Assembly (NCBI GenBank): GCA_028292505.1
Contig: JAQGMF010000039.1
Location: 1 to 50,729, forward strand
Direction of reading: 5' to 3'
Source of the DNA: Rhodocyclales bacterium
GTDB taxonomy: Bacteria > Pseudomonadota > Gammaproteobacteria > Burkholderiales > Rhodocyclaceae
Length of the DNA: 50,729 nucleotides
Shown: positions 34,895-44,181 of the stretch, one piece after another
How the letters are laid out: the number at the start of each line of letters is the position of its first letter
Numbering within the stretch: position 1 is the first letter of the stretch
Notes under the pieces: generated by a model
Databases searched by the model: none
Seen by the model: only the letters and a program-made list of their open reading frames with translations
What the model was told of the DNA's origin: nothing
Position numbers and translations under genes: made by a program

Positions 34895-36087
34895 GTCACA
34901 GCGAGAGCGATCACGAATGGCCGCTGGATGCCGCCGGCATCCCGGCACAGATGAGCGTGAAGAAGAGCGAATTCAATCCTGCCGTCAACGGCTTTCGTGG
35001 CTTTTGCGCCTTGATGGTGTTCGTCTTCCATGTCTTCAATGCTGGCATCGTGCCCTGGCCGAACGGCTCGCCGCTCGCCGACGTATTCACCTACGTGGTC
35101 GGTTCGCTGCGCTATGGGGTGGAGCTGTTCTTCATGATAAGTGGGTACGTCATTGTCGGCAGCCTGACGCGTCACGCGAACATCGCGGCGTTCTTCCGTG
35201 ACCGTGCGACGCGGATATTCTCCTTGTGGGTGCCACTCCATATCGGCATCTGTGCCGCCGGCACCTTGTGGGGATGGAAAGTCTTTCCTTACGTCGCCGA
35301 TGCGCAGGCCTGGTGGCAGGTCTTCGTTGCCAATCTGCTGTTGATCACGCCCTTCGTCAACGTCGCCACCACGCATCCGGCCTCATGGAGTCTTTCTTAC
35401 GAATGGCTCTTTTATTTTTCCGCCGCCATGACTTACTTCGCGTATCTGAAGGGCGGGCGCTGGTGGGGACTCGTTACCGCCATCGTCACCATTGCGGTAT
35501 ATGTCGAATGCATGCCGCGCGCACTGTTTTTTCTGCCCGGCGTATTGGCGTTTCTGGCACAAAAAGAACATCTTTCCGTCAAGAAATACCTCACCTCACC
35601 GGCGCTCAGCTTCCTTATTTTTCTGTTGGCATGGAGCGCCACGGGTGCCGACGCGGCCGACCCAGGTCATTACTTCTCCCAATGGTTCGGTGACCACCGC
35701 ATCATCATGGCGACAGTGGCCTTCGTCGCCGGTCTGCATTTTTTTTGGTCCCTGGCTTACCGCAGCAGCCGGCAACTGAAGTTCCTCGAAACCCGTTTCT
35801 TTGAGGTCATGGGCTCGATCAGTTTCAGCTTCTATCTGGTCTCGCCAATCGTCATGTTCGGCGTCAAGAAAATCGTCTACGCCAAGATGGCTGGCGAGTT
35901 CGACGACTGGGTGTTGCTGGTGTGCTTTGCCGGCCTTTCATTGATCTTCTCGCTTGCGGCATCGTATGCCACCTGGGCCGTGTTCGAAAACGGGCTGGCA
36001 AAGTATCTGAAGCGCACCTCGAAGGTCCGAAAGAAAAGTGTGCCGTCGAGCAAGATCGAATTTTGCAAGCACGGTTCCGGTTTATGA
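34891..36087 (+). CDS. Acyltransferase-3 family membrane protein
   Basis: The 398-residue protein has about ten hydrophobic segments and the family's N-terminal signature FNPAVNGFRGFCALMVFVFH. The conserved His and an Arg-containing cytoplasmic loop (FFRDRATRIFSLWVP) are present. Members transfer acetyl or other acyl groups to sugars of O-antigens and EPS. The ATG at 34891 overlaps the dehydrogenase stop by ATGA and has GAGGAGG upstream. It is the second membrane acyltransferase of the cluster, so two different acyl decorations are possible. Confidence 0.9.
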   Translation: MSHSESDHEWPLDAAGIPAQMSVKKSEFNPAVNGFRGFCALMVFVFHVFNAGIVPWPNGSPLADVFTYVVGSLRYGVELFFMISGYVIVGSLTRHANIAAFFRDRATRIFSLWVPLHIGICAAGTLWGWKVFPYVADAQAWWQVFVANLLLITPFVNVATTHPASWSLSYEWLFYFSAAMTYFAYLKGGRWWGLVTAIVTIAVYVECMPRALFFLPGVLAFLAQKEHLSVKKYLTSPALSFLIFLLAWSATGADAADPGHYFSQWFGDHRIIMATVAFVAGLHFFWSLAYRSSRQLKFLETRFFEVMGSISFSFYLVSPIVMFGVKKIVYAKMAGEFDDWVLLVCFAGLSLIFSLAASYATWAVFENGLAKYLKRTSKVRKKSVPSSKIEFCKHGSGL

Positions 36088-36214
36088 AACATCTTTCGAT
36101 TGATCCAATAATGCCCATAGCATGTCACGGACGCTCTCTTGCGTTACCACGCAAGAGGCGCGGATTCACGGCGACGCTACCAGCGACGCCAATCGTTGCG
36201 GAGGCCATCGCATC

Positions 36215-38152
36215 ATGAGCAGGAATCTCTATACGAATATGGAATGGCTACCGCCAGCACCAGCGGATTTCGCCGCGCAGTGCAAGGCGCTGCTGCAGAC
36301 ATCCGACACGCTCGGCAAGCGCGTGCAGCACCTCGCCGGTCATATGCTGGATGAGAACAACCTCACCCGCCTGGCGAAGGTGATCCGCAAGGCGCGTGAC
36401 GGCGGCCAGTCGCTCGCGCCGCTGATGCCTTTCCGCCTGGGCATCGTCAGCAATGCCACATCGCACTTTCTGCTGCCAGCACTCGAAGCAACTGCCGCAC
36501 GTCACGGTATTGCGCTGGAATGCATCGAGGCCGACTTCGATCAGGTGATGCAGGAAGCGCTCTCGCCCGAATCGATGATCAATCGCGCACAGCCCGATGC
36601 CGTGCTGGTCGCCGTCGACTATCGTGGCCTGCCGCTGACAGCCTGCCCCGGCGACGAGCAGGGCGCGCAGCACGCTGTGGCCTCTGCGCTGGCGCATCTC
36701 GATGCGGTGCGCAATGGCCTGCGTGGCAACGGCAAGGCCTTATGCATTATGCAAACGCTGGCACGTCCCGTGGAGAGCCTTTTCGGCGGCTACGATGCGG
36801 TGGCACCCGGCACCCTGCGCGGCCTGGTCGACGCGGTAAATCGCGGTCTCGCCGAGAGCATCGTCGGCAGCGAAGACCTGCTGCTCGATGTCGCGCATCT
36901 CGCCGAAACCGTGGGTCTCGCCGAGTGGCACGACCACACGCTGTGGAACATGGCCAAGCTGCCGTTCGCCAGCGCCTTCCTGCCGTTTTACGCGGACCAC
37001 GTCTGTCGCCTCATCGCCGCGCTACGCGGCAAGAGCCGCCGCTGCCTGATCCTCGATCTGGACAATACGGTATGGGGCGGCGTCATCGGTGACGATGGCC
37101 TTGAAGGCATCGTCATCGGTCAGGGCGACGCCACCGGCGAAGCGCATCTGGCCGTGCAGCAGGCGGCACTCAGCTTGCGTGGACGCGGCGTGGTGCTGGC
37201 GGTGTCGTCAAAAAACACCGACGAGATTGCGCGTGGCCCGTTCAGAAAACACCCTGAAATGCTGTTACGCGAAGAGCATATTGCGGTATTCCAGGCCAAC
37301 TGGAACGACAAGGCCACCAACATCACGGCGATTGCCAAAGAGCTGTCGCTGGGCCTCGATGCAATGGTCTTCCTCGACGACAATCCCGTCGAGCGCCAAC
37401 TGGTGCGCGAGATGCTGCCGCAGGTCGCCGTACCCGAACTGCCGGCCGATCCGGCGCTGTACGCACGCACGCTGCTCGCTGCCGGTTATTTCGAGTCGAT
37501 CGCCTTCTCCGCAGAGGACGCGCAGCGCGCCGGTTTCTACCAGGACAATGCGCGCCGTGTCGCGCTACAGGCGCAAGCCGGCGACATGGAGGCCTATCTC
37601 GCTTCGCTGGACATGGTGATGACGGTCCAGCCCTTCGACGAGACCGGCCGCACGCGCATCACGCAGCTCATCAACAAATCTAACCAGTACAACCTGACGA
37701 CACGCCGCTACACCGAGGCCGAAGTCGCAGATGTCGAAACCGATCCCGATTGCTTCGGCCTGCAGATACGTCTGGCCGACACCTTCGGTGACAACGGCAT
37801 GATCAGCGTCGTCATCTGCCGACGAGAACTCGATTCATGGAACATCGATACCTGGCTGATGAGTTGCCGCGTGCTCGGTCGCAAAGTCGAGGAAGCGGTA
37901 CTCGGCGTGCTCTGCGACGAGGCGCACCGTCGCGGCATCAGCCAGCTCATCGGCACCTATCTCCCCACCGAGCGCAATGCGCTGGTCGAGGATCACTACG
38001 CCAGGCTCGGCTTCCTGCCGGTCGATGCACGCGAAGACGGCAGCACCGTCTGGCAACTGCCCATCGACAATGCAATACGCAAACCGCTGCCGATCAAGCT
38101 GCGCAGCATCGCTCTCGAAGCTGCGGCAGAAGGAGTCGCTCATGCCGCGTAA
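36215..38152 (+). CDS. FkbH-like HAD-superfamily enzyme (possible glyceryl-carrier synthase)
   Basis: The 645-residue protein has an N-terminal region of about 270 residues, then a HAD domain with LILDLDNTVWGGVIGDDG (Asp 281 and 283) and VFLDDNPVERQLVREM. A C-terminal acetyltransferase-like domain (TQLINKSNQYNLTTRRYTEA, WLMSCRVLGRKVEEAVLGVL) follows. FkbH proteins take 1,3-bisphosphoglycerate and load a glyceryl group on a carrier protein. A dedicated carrier protein lies 2.5 kb upstream. The ATG at 36215 has CGGAGG before it. An earlier ATG at 36122 lacks support. The next gene starts inside its last codons. Confidence 0.9.
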   Translation: MSRNLYTNMEWLPPAPADFAAQCKALLQTSDTLGKRVQHLAGHMLDENNLTRLAKVIRKARDGGQSLAPLMPFRLGIVSNATSHFLLPALEATAARHGIALECIEADFDQVMQEALSPESMINRAQPDAVLVAVDYRGLPLTACPGDEQGAQHAVASALAHLDAVRNGLRGNGKALCIMQTLARPVESLFGGYDAVAPGTLRGLVDAVNRGLAESIVGSEDLLLDVAHLAETVGLAEWHDHTLWNMAKLPFASAFLPFYADHVCRLIAALRGKSRRCLILDLDNTVWGGVIGDDGLEGIVIGQGDATGEAHLAVQQAALSLRGRGVVLAVSSKNTDEIARGPFRKHPEMLLREEHIAVFQANWNDKATNITAIAKELSLGLDAMVFLDDNPVERQLVREMLPQVAVPELPADPALYARTLLAAGYFESIAFSAEDAQRAGFYQDNARRVALQAQAGDMEAYLASLDMVMTVQPFDETGRTRITQLINKSNQYNLTTRRYTEAEVADVETDPDCFGLQIRLADTFGDNGMISVVICRRELDSWNIDTWLMSCRVLGRKVEEAVLGVLCDEAHRRGISQLIGTYLPTERNALVEDHYARLGFLPVDAREDGSTVWQLPIDNAIRKPLPIKLRSIALEAAAEGVAHAA

Positions 38153-39542
38153 TGCACTTTCCAGATCCCCTGCCAGGGTACTGCCATTCGTCCGGCGTCA
38201 TGACGACATCATTTCCCGGCAAGACCTGTCGGGACGTGCAATGCTGAAATGTCTGTGGATTTCCCGCGACATTCCCTTTCCGCAGGACGCCGGCGACCGG
38301 ATTTATTCGGCCAATATGTCGCATGCATTGTCGCAAGCGGATGTGCGCGTCAGCTTTCTTGGCTATGGTCCGGCCATCCCCAACGATCTGCCCGAATCGT
38401 GGGCGGAGAATGCGCTGCTTGCGCTGTATGCGCTGGGCGGCAAGAAGCGAGGCAAGTTGAGCGCGCTTCTCAGCCGTCTGCCCATTGCCGCCGCCATCCA
38501 CGCCACGCCGGCCTATCGCGCGTTGCTTGCGCGACAACTGTGCGACACCTGGGACCTCATCGTCATCGACAGCTACGGCTCTGGCTGGGCGCTCGACGCC
38601 TGCCTGGCAGCCACCGAACAGACCAGACAGCTCGGCCGCAAGCTGCCGACCCTGGTCTATCTCTCGCACAACCATGAAGAATCGATCTGGCGGGCCATGT
38701 CTGCGCAGAGCCAAGCCAGCCTGCCGAAGAAGATTGCACTGTGGCAGAACTACCTCAAGGTACGCGCGCTGGAGCGGCGCCTCGTAGCGCAGGTGGATCT
38801 GATTGCCGCCATCACCGAAGAGGACGCGCAGCGCTATGCACGCCAGGCCGCCGGCAAACCGACGGTGACACTGACGCCGGGCTACACGGGCTGGTCGGCG
38901 CCGACGCGCAGGATAGACGCCAGCACGCCGCGTCGCGTAGTACTGGTCGGCTCCTTCCGCTGGGTCGTCAAGCAGGAGAACCTGCGCCGCTTCCTGGAGC
39001 TGGCCGATGCGCGCTTCAAGCTGCATAACATTCAATTCGATGTGATAGGCGACGTGCCGACAGCGCTGCTCGACGAACTACGCCCCTTGCTGCAAGCCAC
39101 ACATTTCCATGGCTTCGTCGACGACATCGCCCCCTACTTCGCCACCGCGCGCATGGCCGTGGTGCCAGAAGTCATTGGCGGCGGTTTCAAACTCAAGTAC
39201 CTCGACTATCTGTTCGCACGTGTGCCCATCGCCACCATCGGCGACGCTGCGGCTGGCTTGCCGCAGGCCATTCGCGACCACATGCTGGCCTGCGATGATC
39301 TGCCGCAACTGGTGAACGCCATCATCGAAAATATCGACCGCACCGAGCAACTGAACGTCATGCAGGCACAGGCCTTCGACGCTGCGCACGCGCTCTTCGA
39401 CTGGAGCGATCGCGGTATCGCCCTCAGGCAAGCCGTCGAAGCCCTGCAGCCGGATGTCACCCCGCCCGCAATACAGCCACCTGCCACCGGTGACAGGAGA
39501 ATGCCCAACGCATTGCCGGTAGTACGGGAGACACGGCCATGA
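38142..39542 (+). CDS. GT4-like (group 1) glycosyltransferase
   Basis: This 466-residue protein has a GT-B layout. The N-terminal domain begins KCLWISRDIPFPQDAGDRIY, a motif found in group-1 glycosyltransferases. The C-terminal domain has RRVVLVGSFRW and VVPEVIGGGFKLKYLDYL, in the place of the nucleotide-sugar binding E-x7-E region. The start at 38142 is set by AAGGAG seven bases upstream and overlaps the FkbH-like gene by 11 bases. The stop overlaps the next start by ATGA. It likely adds one sugar of the EPS repeat unit. Confidence 0.87.
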   Translation: MPRNALSRSPARVLPFVRRHDDIISRQDLSGRAMLKCLWISRDIPFPQDAGDRIYSANMSHALSQADVRVSFLGYGPAIPNDLPESWAENALLALYALGGKKRGKLSALLSRLPIAAAIHATPAYRALLARQLCDTWDLIVIDSYGSGWALDACLAATEQTRQLGRKLPTLVYLSHNHEESIWRAMSAQSQASLPKKIALWQNYLKVRALERRLVAQVDLIAAITEEDAQRYARQAAGKPTVTLTPGYTGWSAPTRRIDASTPRRVVLVGSFRWVVKQENLRRFLELADARFKLHNIQFDVIGDVPTALLDELRPLLQATHFHGFVDDIAPYFATARMAVVPEVIGGGFKLKYLDYLFARVPIATIGDAAAGLPQAIRDHMLACDDLPQLVNAIIENIDRTEQLNVMQAQAFDAAHALFDWSDRGIALRQAVEALQPDVTPPAIQPPATGDRRMPNALPVVRETRP

Positions 39543-40459
39543 TCAGCATGGTGATCCCCACCCGCAATCGCGCCCACACCCTGCGTCTGGTGGCACCGAG
39601 CTACTTCGCGCAGGAGATGGTTTCGGAAATCATCTTCGTCAGTGACGCCGGCGACGACGATAGCGAAGCGGTGCTGCAGGATATCGCGCGCCACTATCCC
39701 GAAGTCGCCTTCCGCTTCCTGCGCAACGCCACGCGTCAGGGCGCTTCGCAATCGCGCAACATCGGTGTGGCCAAGACCAGCCACCCCTTCATCCTGTTCT
39801 GCGACGACGACGAATATCTCGAACCGGGCTACGCCAGCGTGTGCCTCAAAAAACTGATGAGCTATCGCGCGGGCGCGATCTCGGGGCGCCGCGTGTATAT
39901 GCAGACTGGCGAGACGCAGCAGCAGGCTCTGCAACGTTTCGGCAACGGTATGCGCAACACGGCGCCGTTCCGGCCGGTGCTGTGCGAATACGTCAACGGC
40001 GCGCGTTTCGACGGCGACATCCGCCTGCCCTTTACCAATGCCATCATCCTGACGCGCCGCGAATTGCTCTTGCAGCATCCATTCGACTCGCACTACGCGC
40101 GCGGCAACGGCTATCGCGAAGAGACCGACTACCAGATGAATCTCTTCGTCAATGGACACAATATTTTCGTCACCAACGCCGTGCATAGCATCCACTTGCC
40201 GATGAACCAGGTGCGCACCGGTGGACAGCGCACCAGCAAGCTCAAGCGTCTCTACTGGTCGATCTATTACACGCGCTACTTCTTCAAGAAGTACTACGAC
40301 GCCTATGCCAATCGCCTACATCTGAGCACGCCGGGTTGGCTCGCGCTGCTGGCATTCAGCCTCTTCGCCGTGTATCGCGATACGCTGCGCCCGCCACTGT
40401 ACGCACTTGCCATGCTGTATCTGCGTCAGCGTGCCCAGCCGCGGCCGGCGGCTTTGTGA
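39539..40459 (+). CDS. Family 2 glycosyltransferase
   Basis: The 306-residue protein opens with MISMVIPTRNRAHTLRLV. It shows EIIFVSDAGDDDSEAVL, GASQSRNIGVAKTS and ILFCDDDEYLEPG, where DDD is the metal-binding DxD motif. A C-terminal hydrophobic or amphipathic stretch suggests membrane association. The start overlaps the preceding transferase stop by ATGA. It is expected to add one sugar to the lipid-linked EPS repeat. Donor and linkage cannot be read from the sequence. Confidence 0.9.
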   Translation: MISMVIPTRNRAHTLRLVAPSYFAQEMVSEIIFVSDAGDDDSEAVLQDIARHYPEVAFRFLRNATRQGASQSRNIGVAKTSHPFILFCDDDEYLEPGYASVCLKKLMSYRAGAISGRRVYMQTGETQQQALQRFGNGMRNTAPFRPVLCEYVNGARFDGDIRLPFTNAIILTRRELLLQHPFDSHYARGNGYREETDYQMNLFVNGHNIFVTNAVHSIHLPMNQVRTGGQRTSKLKRLYWSIYYTRYFFKKYYDAYANRLHLSTPGWLALLAFSLFAVYRDTLRPPLYALAMLYLRQRAQPRPAAL

Positions 40460-40470
40460 AGGGCCGTGCC

Positions 40471-41388
40471 ATGCTCAGCGACAACAACGGATTCCGGCAA
40501 GGACGGCGCAATTTTCTGCGCGACAGTGGTGTCGTGGCGGGCAGCTTGCTCCTGCCGCTGTCGGCCTGCGCAGACAGCTCAAGCCCCGCCAGCGAGCCGC
40601 CTTCTTTCGTACCGCCCGGCTACAAGCTTGTATTCGAAGACGACTTCACCGATGCCGACGTGACACGTATCAATGAGAACGCCACCGGTAGCAAACCCGG
40701 CGCACCCGCCTGGCGCAGCCGCTATCGTCACGAGCGCAACGTCGTCATCAATTCCGAGAAGCAGATCTACGTCGACCCCGCCTACGCCGGCCTAGGTGCC
40801 GAGCCGCTGGGCATCCAGCCCTTCGAAATTGCCAATGGCATACTCACCATTCGCGCCGAACGCACGCCGCCCGCGCTCGAAAAGAAGCTTGCTCAGCACT
40901 ACACCTCGGGCTGCATCACCAGCGAACTCACCCACTGGCAAACCTACGGCTACTTCGAGATGCGTGCCCATCTACCACGCGGCAAGGGCTTCTGGCCAGC
41001 ATTCTGGTTGCTGCCCAAGCGCCTGACCTGGCCGCCGGAAATCGACATCCTCGAAGGCTCGGGCGCGCGCCCACGCGGCATCCATGTTGGCCTCATCGAC
41101 CCGACGATCAAGGACGTCACAACGGGCATCTGGGTCGACAACACCATCGACAGCACGGACGGCTTCCACGTTTACGCCGCCGAATGGACGCACGAGAAAA
41201 TCGTCTATCTGATCGACGGAAAACAGGTCTTCCAAGTCGCACCGCATGGCATTCATGAAGACATGTACTTGCTTGCAAATCTGGCGTTGGGCAGCAAAGA
41301 CCCTGGCTGGATTCCGGACCCCGATGACACGACGCCCTTCCCCGGCAAATTCGAGATCGACTACATCCGTGCCTACAGCAAGGCCTGA
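40471..41388 (+). CDS. GH16-family glycanase, Tat-exported lipoprotein candidate
   Basis: The 305-residue protein has a twin-arginine motif (GRRNFLRDS) followed by a hydrophobic stretch and a lipobox (LLLPLSACAD). The GH16 catalytic domain contains YGYFEMRAHLPRGKGFWPAF and the active-site signature PPEIDILEGSG (Glu 190, Asp 192, Glu 195). Such enzymes cut beta-1,3- or beta-1,4-linked glucans or galactans. Inside an EPS cluster it may trim or release the polymer. AAGGG precedes the ATG. It lies between two family 2 transferases. Confidence 0.92.
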   Translation: MLSDNNGFRQGRRNFLRDSGVVAGSLLLPLSACADSSSPASEPPSFVPPGYKLVFEDDFTDADVTRINENATGSKPGAPAWRSRYRHERNVVINSEKQIYVDPAYAGLGAEPLGIQPFEIANGILTIRAERTPPALEKKLAQHYTSGCITSELTHWQTYGYFEMRAHLPRGKGFWPAFWLLPKRLTWPPEIDILEGSGARPRGIHVGLIDPTIKDVTTGIWVDNTIDSTDGFHVYAAEWTHEKIVYLIDGKQVFQVAPHGIHEDMYLLANLALGSKDPGWIPDPDDTTPFPGKFEIDYIRAYSKA

Positions 41389-41419
41389 GGCATCACGCAT
41401 CCATTCACGAGAGAAGAAC

Positions 41420-42418
41420 ATGCTCAATCCCGCGCAAGCCATCAGCAAGACGACAGACGAAGTGGATGTCGATGTCATCATCCTCTCGTGGAACCGGGTG
41501 GAGGACACCATCGCCGCCATCCAGAGCGCTCATGACCAGGAGGGCGTGCGCAAGCGCATCCTCATCGTCGACCAATGCAGCGATCGCGAAAACCTGGCGC
41601 AGCTGGAGGCCTTCCTGCGCGCCGTACCCGAAGCGCGATTGCAGAAGCTGTCACGCAATTCCGGCGTCGCCGGCGGTCGTAATATCGCCAGTGCCATGGG
41701 CCGGGCGCGCTACATCGTAGCCCTCGACAGCGATGCGATCTTCGCCGACAACAACACGCTGGCGCACGCCGTCAAGCAACTCGATGAACATCCCAACCTG
41801 TGCGCAATCGGCTTTCGCATCGAGAACTTCTTCACCGGCCGCAACGACGATACCTCCTGGGACTACCCTGCAGGCCGCACGCCGGACCAGGGCTTTCTCA
41901 CCACGCGTTTCATCGGCGCCGGCCACGCCATTCGCCGCAGCGTCTTCGAGGCGGTCGGCGCCTATGACGAACGACTCTTCTTCTGTGGTGAAGAGCTCGA
42001 TCTGTGCTATCGCATGCTCAACACCGGCAAGCGCATCGCTTATGTGCCGGAAGTGGCGATCCGCCACAAGGTCTCACCGGAGCATCGCGTGTTCTGGGGC
42101 AAGGGCCGCTTCTTCTACACAGTGCGCAACAATATCTATACGGCATATAAATTCAATACCTCCTTGCCGCGTCTGGCAGTCGCCGCCGCTGCCTTCATCG
42201 TCAAGGGCTGGCGCAACGGTATTGCCAGACAAGCGATACGCGCTATCCGGGCGTCCATCACGATGTGCCGGGCGTATGACAACTCGGACGAGGACAAACG
42301 TCCCTATGCGCTCAGCACCGAAACGCAGGAATACATCAGCGCCTGCGAGCCGAATCGCAGGGAGAGCGTGGTGCGCAAATTCCGCCGCCAGTTCTCTGGG
42401 CTGCCGCATCAGGGGTGA
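41420..42418 (+). CDS. Family 2 glycosyltransferase (rhamnosyltransferase-like)
   Basis: The 332-residue protein shows VDVIILSWNRVEDTIAAI, LIVDQCSDRENLAQL, GVAGGRNIASAMG and IVALDSDAIFAD (DSD as metal site). FFCGEELDLCYRMLNTGKRI follows. The order fits the rhamnosyl- or galactofuranosyl-type GT2 enzymes. Its start (41420) is preceded by GAGAAG, 31 bases after the GH16 gene. A repeat-type palindrome follows its stop. It is the fourth glycosyltransferase of the cluster, not counting the initiating enzyme. Confidence 0.9.
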   Translation: MLNPAQAISKTTDEVDVDVIILSWNRVEDTIAAIQSAHDQEGVRKRILIVDQCSDRENLAQLEAFLRAVPEARLQKLSRNSGVAGGRNIASAMGRARYIVALDSDAIFADNNTLAHAVKQLDEHPNLCAIGFRIENFFTGRNDDTSWDYPAGRTPDQGFLTTRFIGAGHAIRRSVFEAVGAYDERLFFCGEELDLCYRMLNTGKRIAYVPEVAIRHKVSPEHRVFWGKGRFFYTVRNNIYTAYKFNTSLPRLAVAAAAFIVKGWRNGIARQAIRAIRASITMCRAYDNSDEDKRPYALSTETQEYISACEPNRRESVVRKFRRQFSGLPHQG

Positions 42419-42468
42419 ATATCCCGACTATGCAACACACCCAAGAAGCCTCCGATCGGCCTGAACAC

Positions 42469-42496
42469 CGTCATCCCGGCGAAGGCCGGAATGACG
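42469..42496. repeat. Dispersed palindromic repeat
   Basis: CGTCATCCCGGC and GCCGGAATGACG form a 12-bp imperfect palindrome (one mismatch) around GAAG. It belongs to the same family as the repeat arms at 17017 and 17199. It sits in the 88-base gap upstream of the flippase gene. Confidence 0.8.
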
Positions 42497-42506
42497 AGCT
42501 TATTCA

Positions 42507-44060
42507 ATGCATTCCGAATTGAAATACCCATCACATAATATGCAAAACGCATTACCCCCTGTCGCCGCACCGATTGGTCCAATTACCGCGCCAGGCTCCG
42601 CCCGCGACGCGGTGGCACGCTCGATGGTGTGGACCCTGCTCGAAAGCGTGGGGCTGTCGGGCGTTTCCTTCGTTGCCCTGGTGGTGTTCTCGCGTTACCT
42701 CAGCCCCGCCGAATTCGGCATGGCCTCGGTCGCACTGGGCATCGTGCAGATGCTCAATATTCCGGTCGAGCGCCTGTTCCACGATGCGCTCGTGCAGAAG
42801 AGCGTCGTCACGCCGCAAGACGCGGACACGGCCTTCAGCGCCACACTGATGCTGGGGGCAATACTGTCGCTCTTGTGCTGGTTTGCCGGACCGGCGTTTG
42901 CACGCGCGATCGGCCAGCCCGAAGTCGGACCCATCCTGAAGTGGATGGGGCTGAGTCTGGTCGCGATGGCCTTCGGCAGCATCCTGATTGCCTTGCAACG
43001 GCGCGCCATGGAGTTCCGCCCGCTGGCTTTGCGCTCGCTCATCGGCCGCGTCTCATCGGCGGTGATCGGCATCGGTATGGCAATGGCCGGCATGGGTGTG
43101 TGGAGTCTGGTGGCGCAACAAGTATTGATGGTTGCCCTCGCCTCGGCCGCGCTGTGGATCATGGCGTCCACGCGTCCGCGGCTGCGCTTTCATGCGGCCG
43201 AATGCGGCCACCTGCTGCGCTTCGGTCTACCGGCGACGACTTATCTCTTCGCAGGCCTGGGCATTCAGCGCATCTTCGTCGTGCTCGTCGGCAGCATGCT
43301 GGGCAGCGCTGCGGCCGGCTACTTCGCCCTCGCCTTTCGCGCCGTCGACATGCTGCGCGATGTGATCGGCGGAGCCGTTTCGCAATTGGCGCTGCCCTTG
43401 TTTTCGCGAGCGGTCGACAACGCGGGTCGCCACCGCGCATTTCACGCTGCCGTGCGCCTGACCTCGTGCGTAATGTTCCCCGTCTTCATCGGCCTGGCCG
43501 CCGTGTCGCAGGAAGTGGTGGTGCTGGTATTCGGCCAGAAGTGGTTATCCGTTGCGCCGTATGTCGCGCTCATGTCGCTGCTCACCGTGCAATTTTTTCC
43601 ACGCATGTTTTCCGCTCCGCTGATGTCGGCCGTGGGGCGACCAGGCCTGCCTGTTGTCGATGTGCTGTCACAAGTGGCATTCATCGTAGGCGGCATGTTC
43701 GCCATCGGCCACCGCTCGCTCAGCATGGCAGCGGCGGTGTGGGCACTGCGCTTGCTTGTCAGCACACCAATCGACATGCTTTTTCTCAAACGCACGACGG
43801 GACTTGGATTCATCGAACAATGGCGTGGTGCCTTCGTGCCCGCCGTGGCTGCCCTATGCATGGGCATCGCCGTATATGCGATGAAGAGATTCATTCCGGA
43901 TTCGTTTGGCATAAGCTTGCGACTGGTACTGCTGGTGCCCACCGCTGCGCTTTTCTATACGGGCATGCTGCGGCTGCTCGACAAGCAACTTATCATCGAC
44001 GTGCTGGATTTTGTAAATGCTGCCGTCATCAAACGCAAGGGAGCCGTTGGAGTAACATGA
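42507..44060 (+). CDS. Wzx-type lipid-linked oligosaccharide flippase
   Basis: This 517-residue protein has about twelve to fourteen membrane segments and belongs to the polysaccharide-transporter branch of the MOP superfamily. ARSMVWTLLESVGLSGVSF near the start and SRYLSPAEFGMASVALGIVQ after it are typical. It would flip undecaprenyl-linked repeats to the periplasm for the Wzy-like polymerase. Neither the ATG at 42507 nor the one at 42540 has a clear ribosome binding site. A palindromic repeat lies directly upstream. A long open frame in another phase over the same bases is a shadow. Confidence 0.92.
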   Translation: MHSELKYPSHNMQNALPPVAAPIGPITAPGSARDAVARSMVWTLLESVGLSGVSFVALVVFSRYLSPAEFGMASVALGIVQMLNIPVERLFHDALVQKSVVTPQDADTAFSATLMLGAILSLLCWFAGPAFARAIGQPEVGPILKWMGLSLVAMAFGSILIALQRRAMEFRPLALRSLIGRVSSAVIGIGMAMAGMGVWSLVAQQVLMVALASAALWIMASTRPRLRFHAAECGHLLRFGLPATTYLFAGLGIQRIFVVLVGSMLGSAAAGYFALAFRAVDMLRDVIGGAVSQLALPLFSRAVDNAGRHRAFHAAVRLTSCVMFPVFIGLAAVSQEVVVLVFGQKWLSVAPYVALMSLLTVQFFPRMFSAPLMSAVGRPGLPVVDVLSQVAFIVGGMFAIGHRSLSMAAAVWALRLLVSTPIDMLFLKRTTGLGFIEQWRGAFVPAVAALCMGIAVYAMKRFIPDSFGISLRLVLLVPTAALFYTGMLRLLDKQLIIDVLDFVNAAVIKRKGAVGVT

Positions 44061-44181
44061 GCCATGAAGAAACAGGAAAGCACGCTGTGCAAGCGCGAAC
44101 ATCACGCGCCACGAGCGTCAGATTTGCGACATATGAAATCTGCAATACACCCCCTCTGAAAACCTGTTCCGGGAGTCAAGC

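Noticed and set aside
34891..36087. EPS acyltransferase-3 gene as a possible OafA-type O-antigen enzyme of an LPS locus
   Set aside because: No lipid A, core or O-antigen ligase gene is nearby, and the Wza/EpsF/EpsG genes point to EPS.
38094..39035. Open frame of 313 codons on the - strand
   Set aside because: It lies entirely opposite the FkbH-like and GT4-like genes, with no ribosome binding site or recognisable motif.
39206..40195. Open frame of 329 codons on the - strand
   Set aside because: It is antisense to two glycosyltransferase genes; the composition is typical of a mirror frame.
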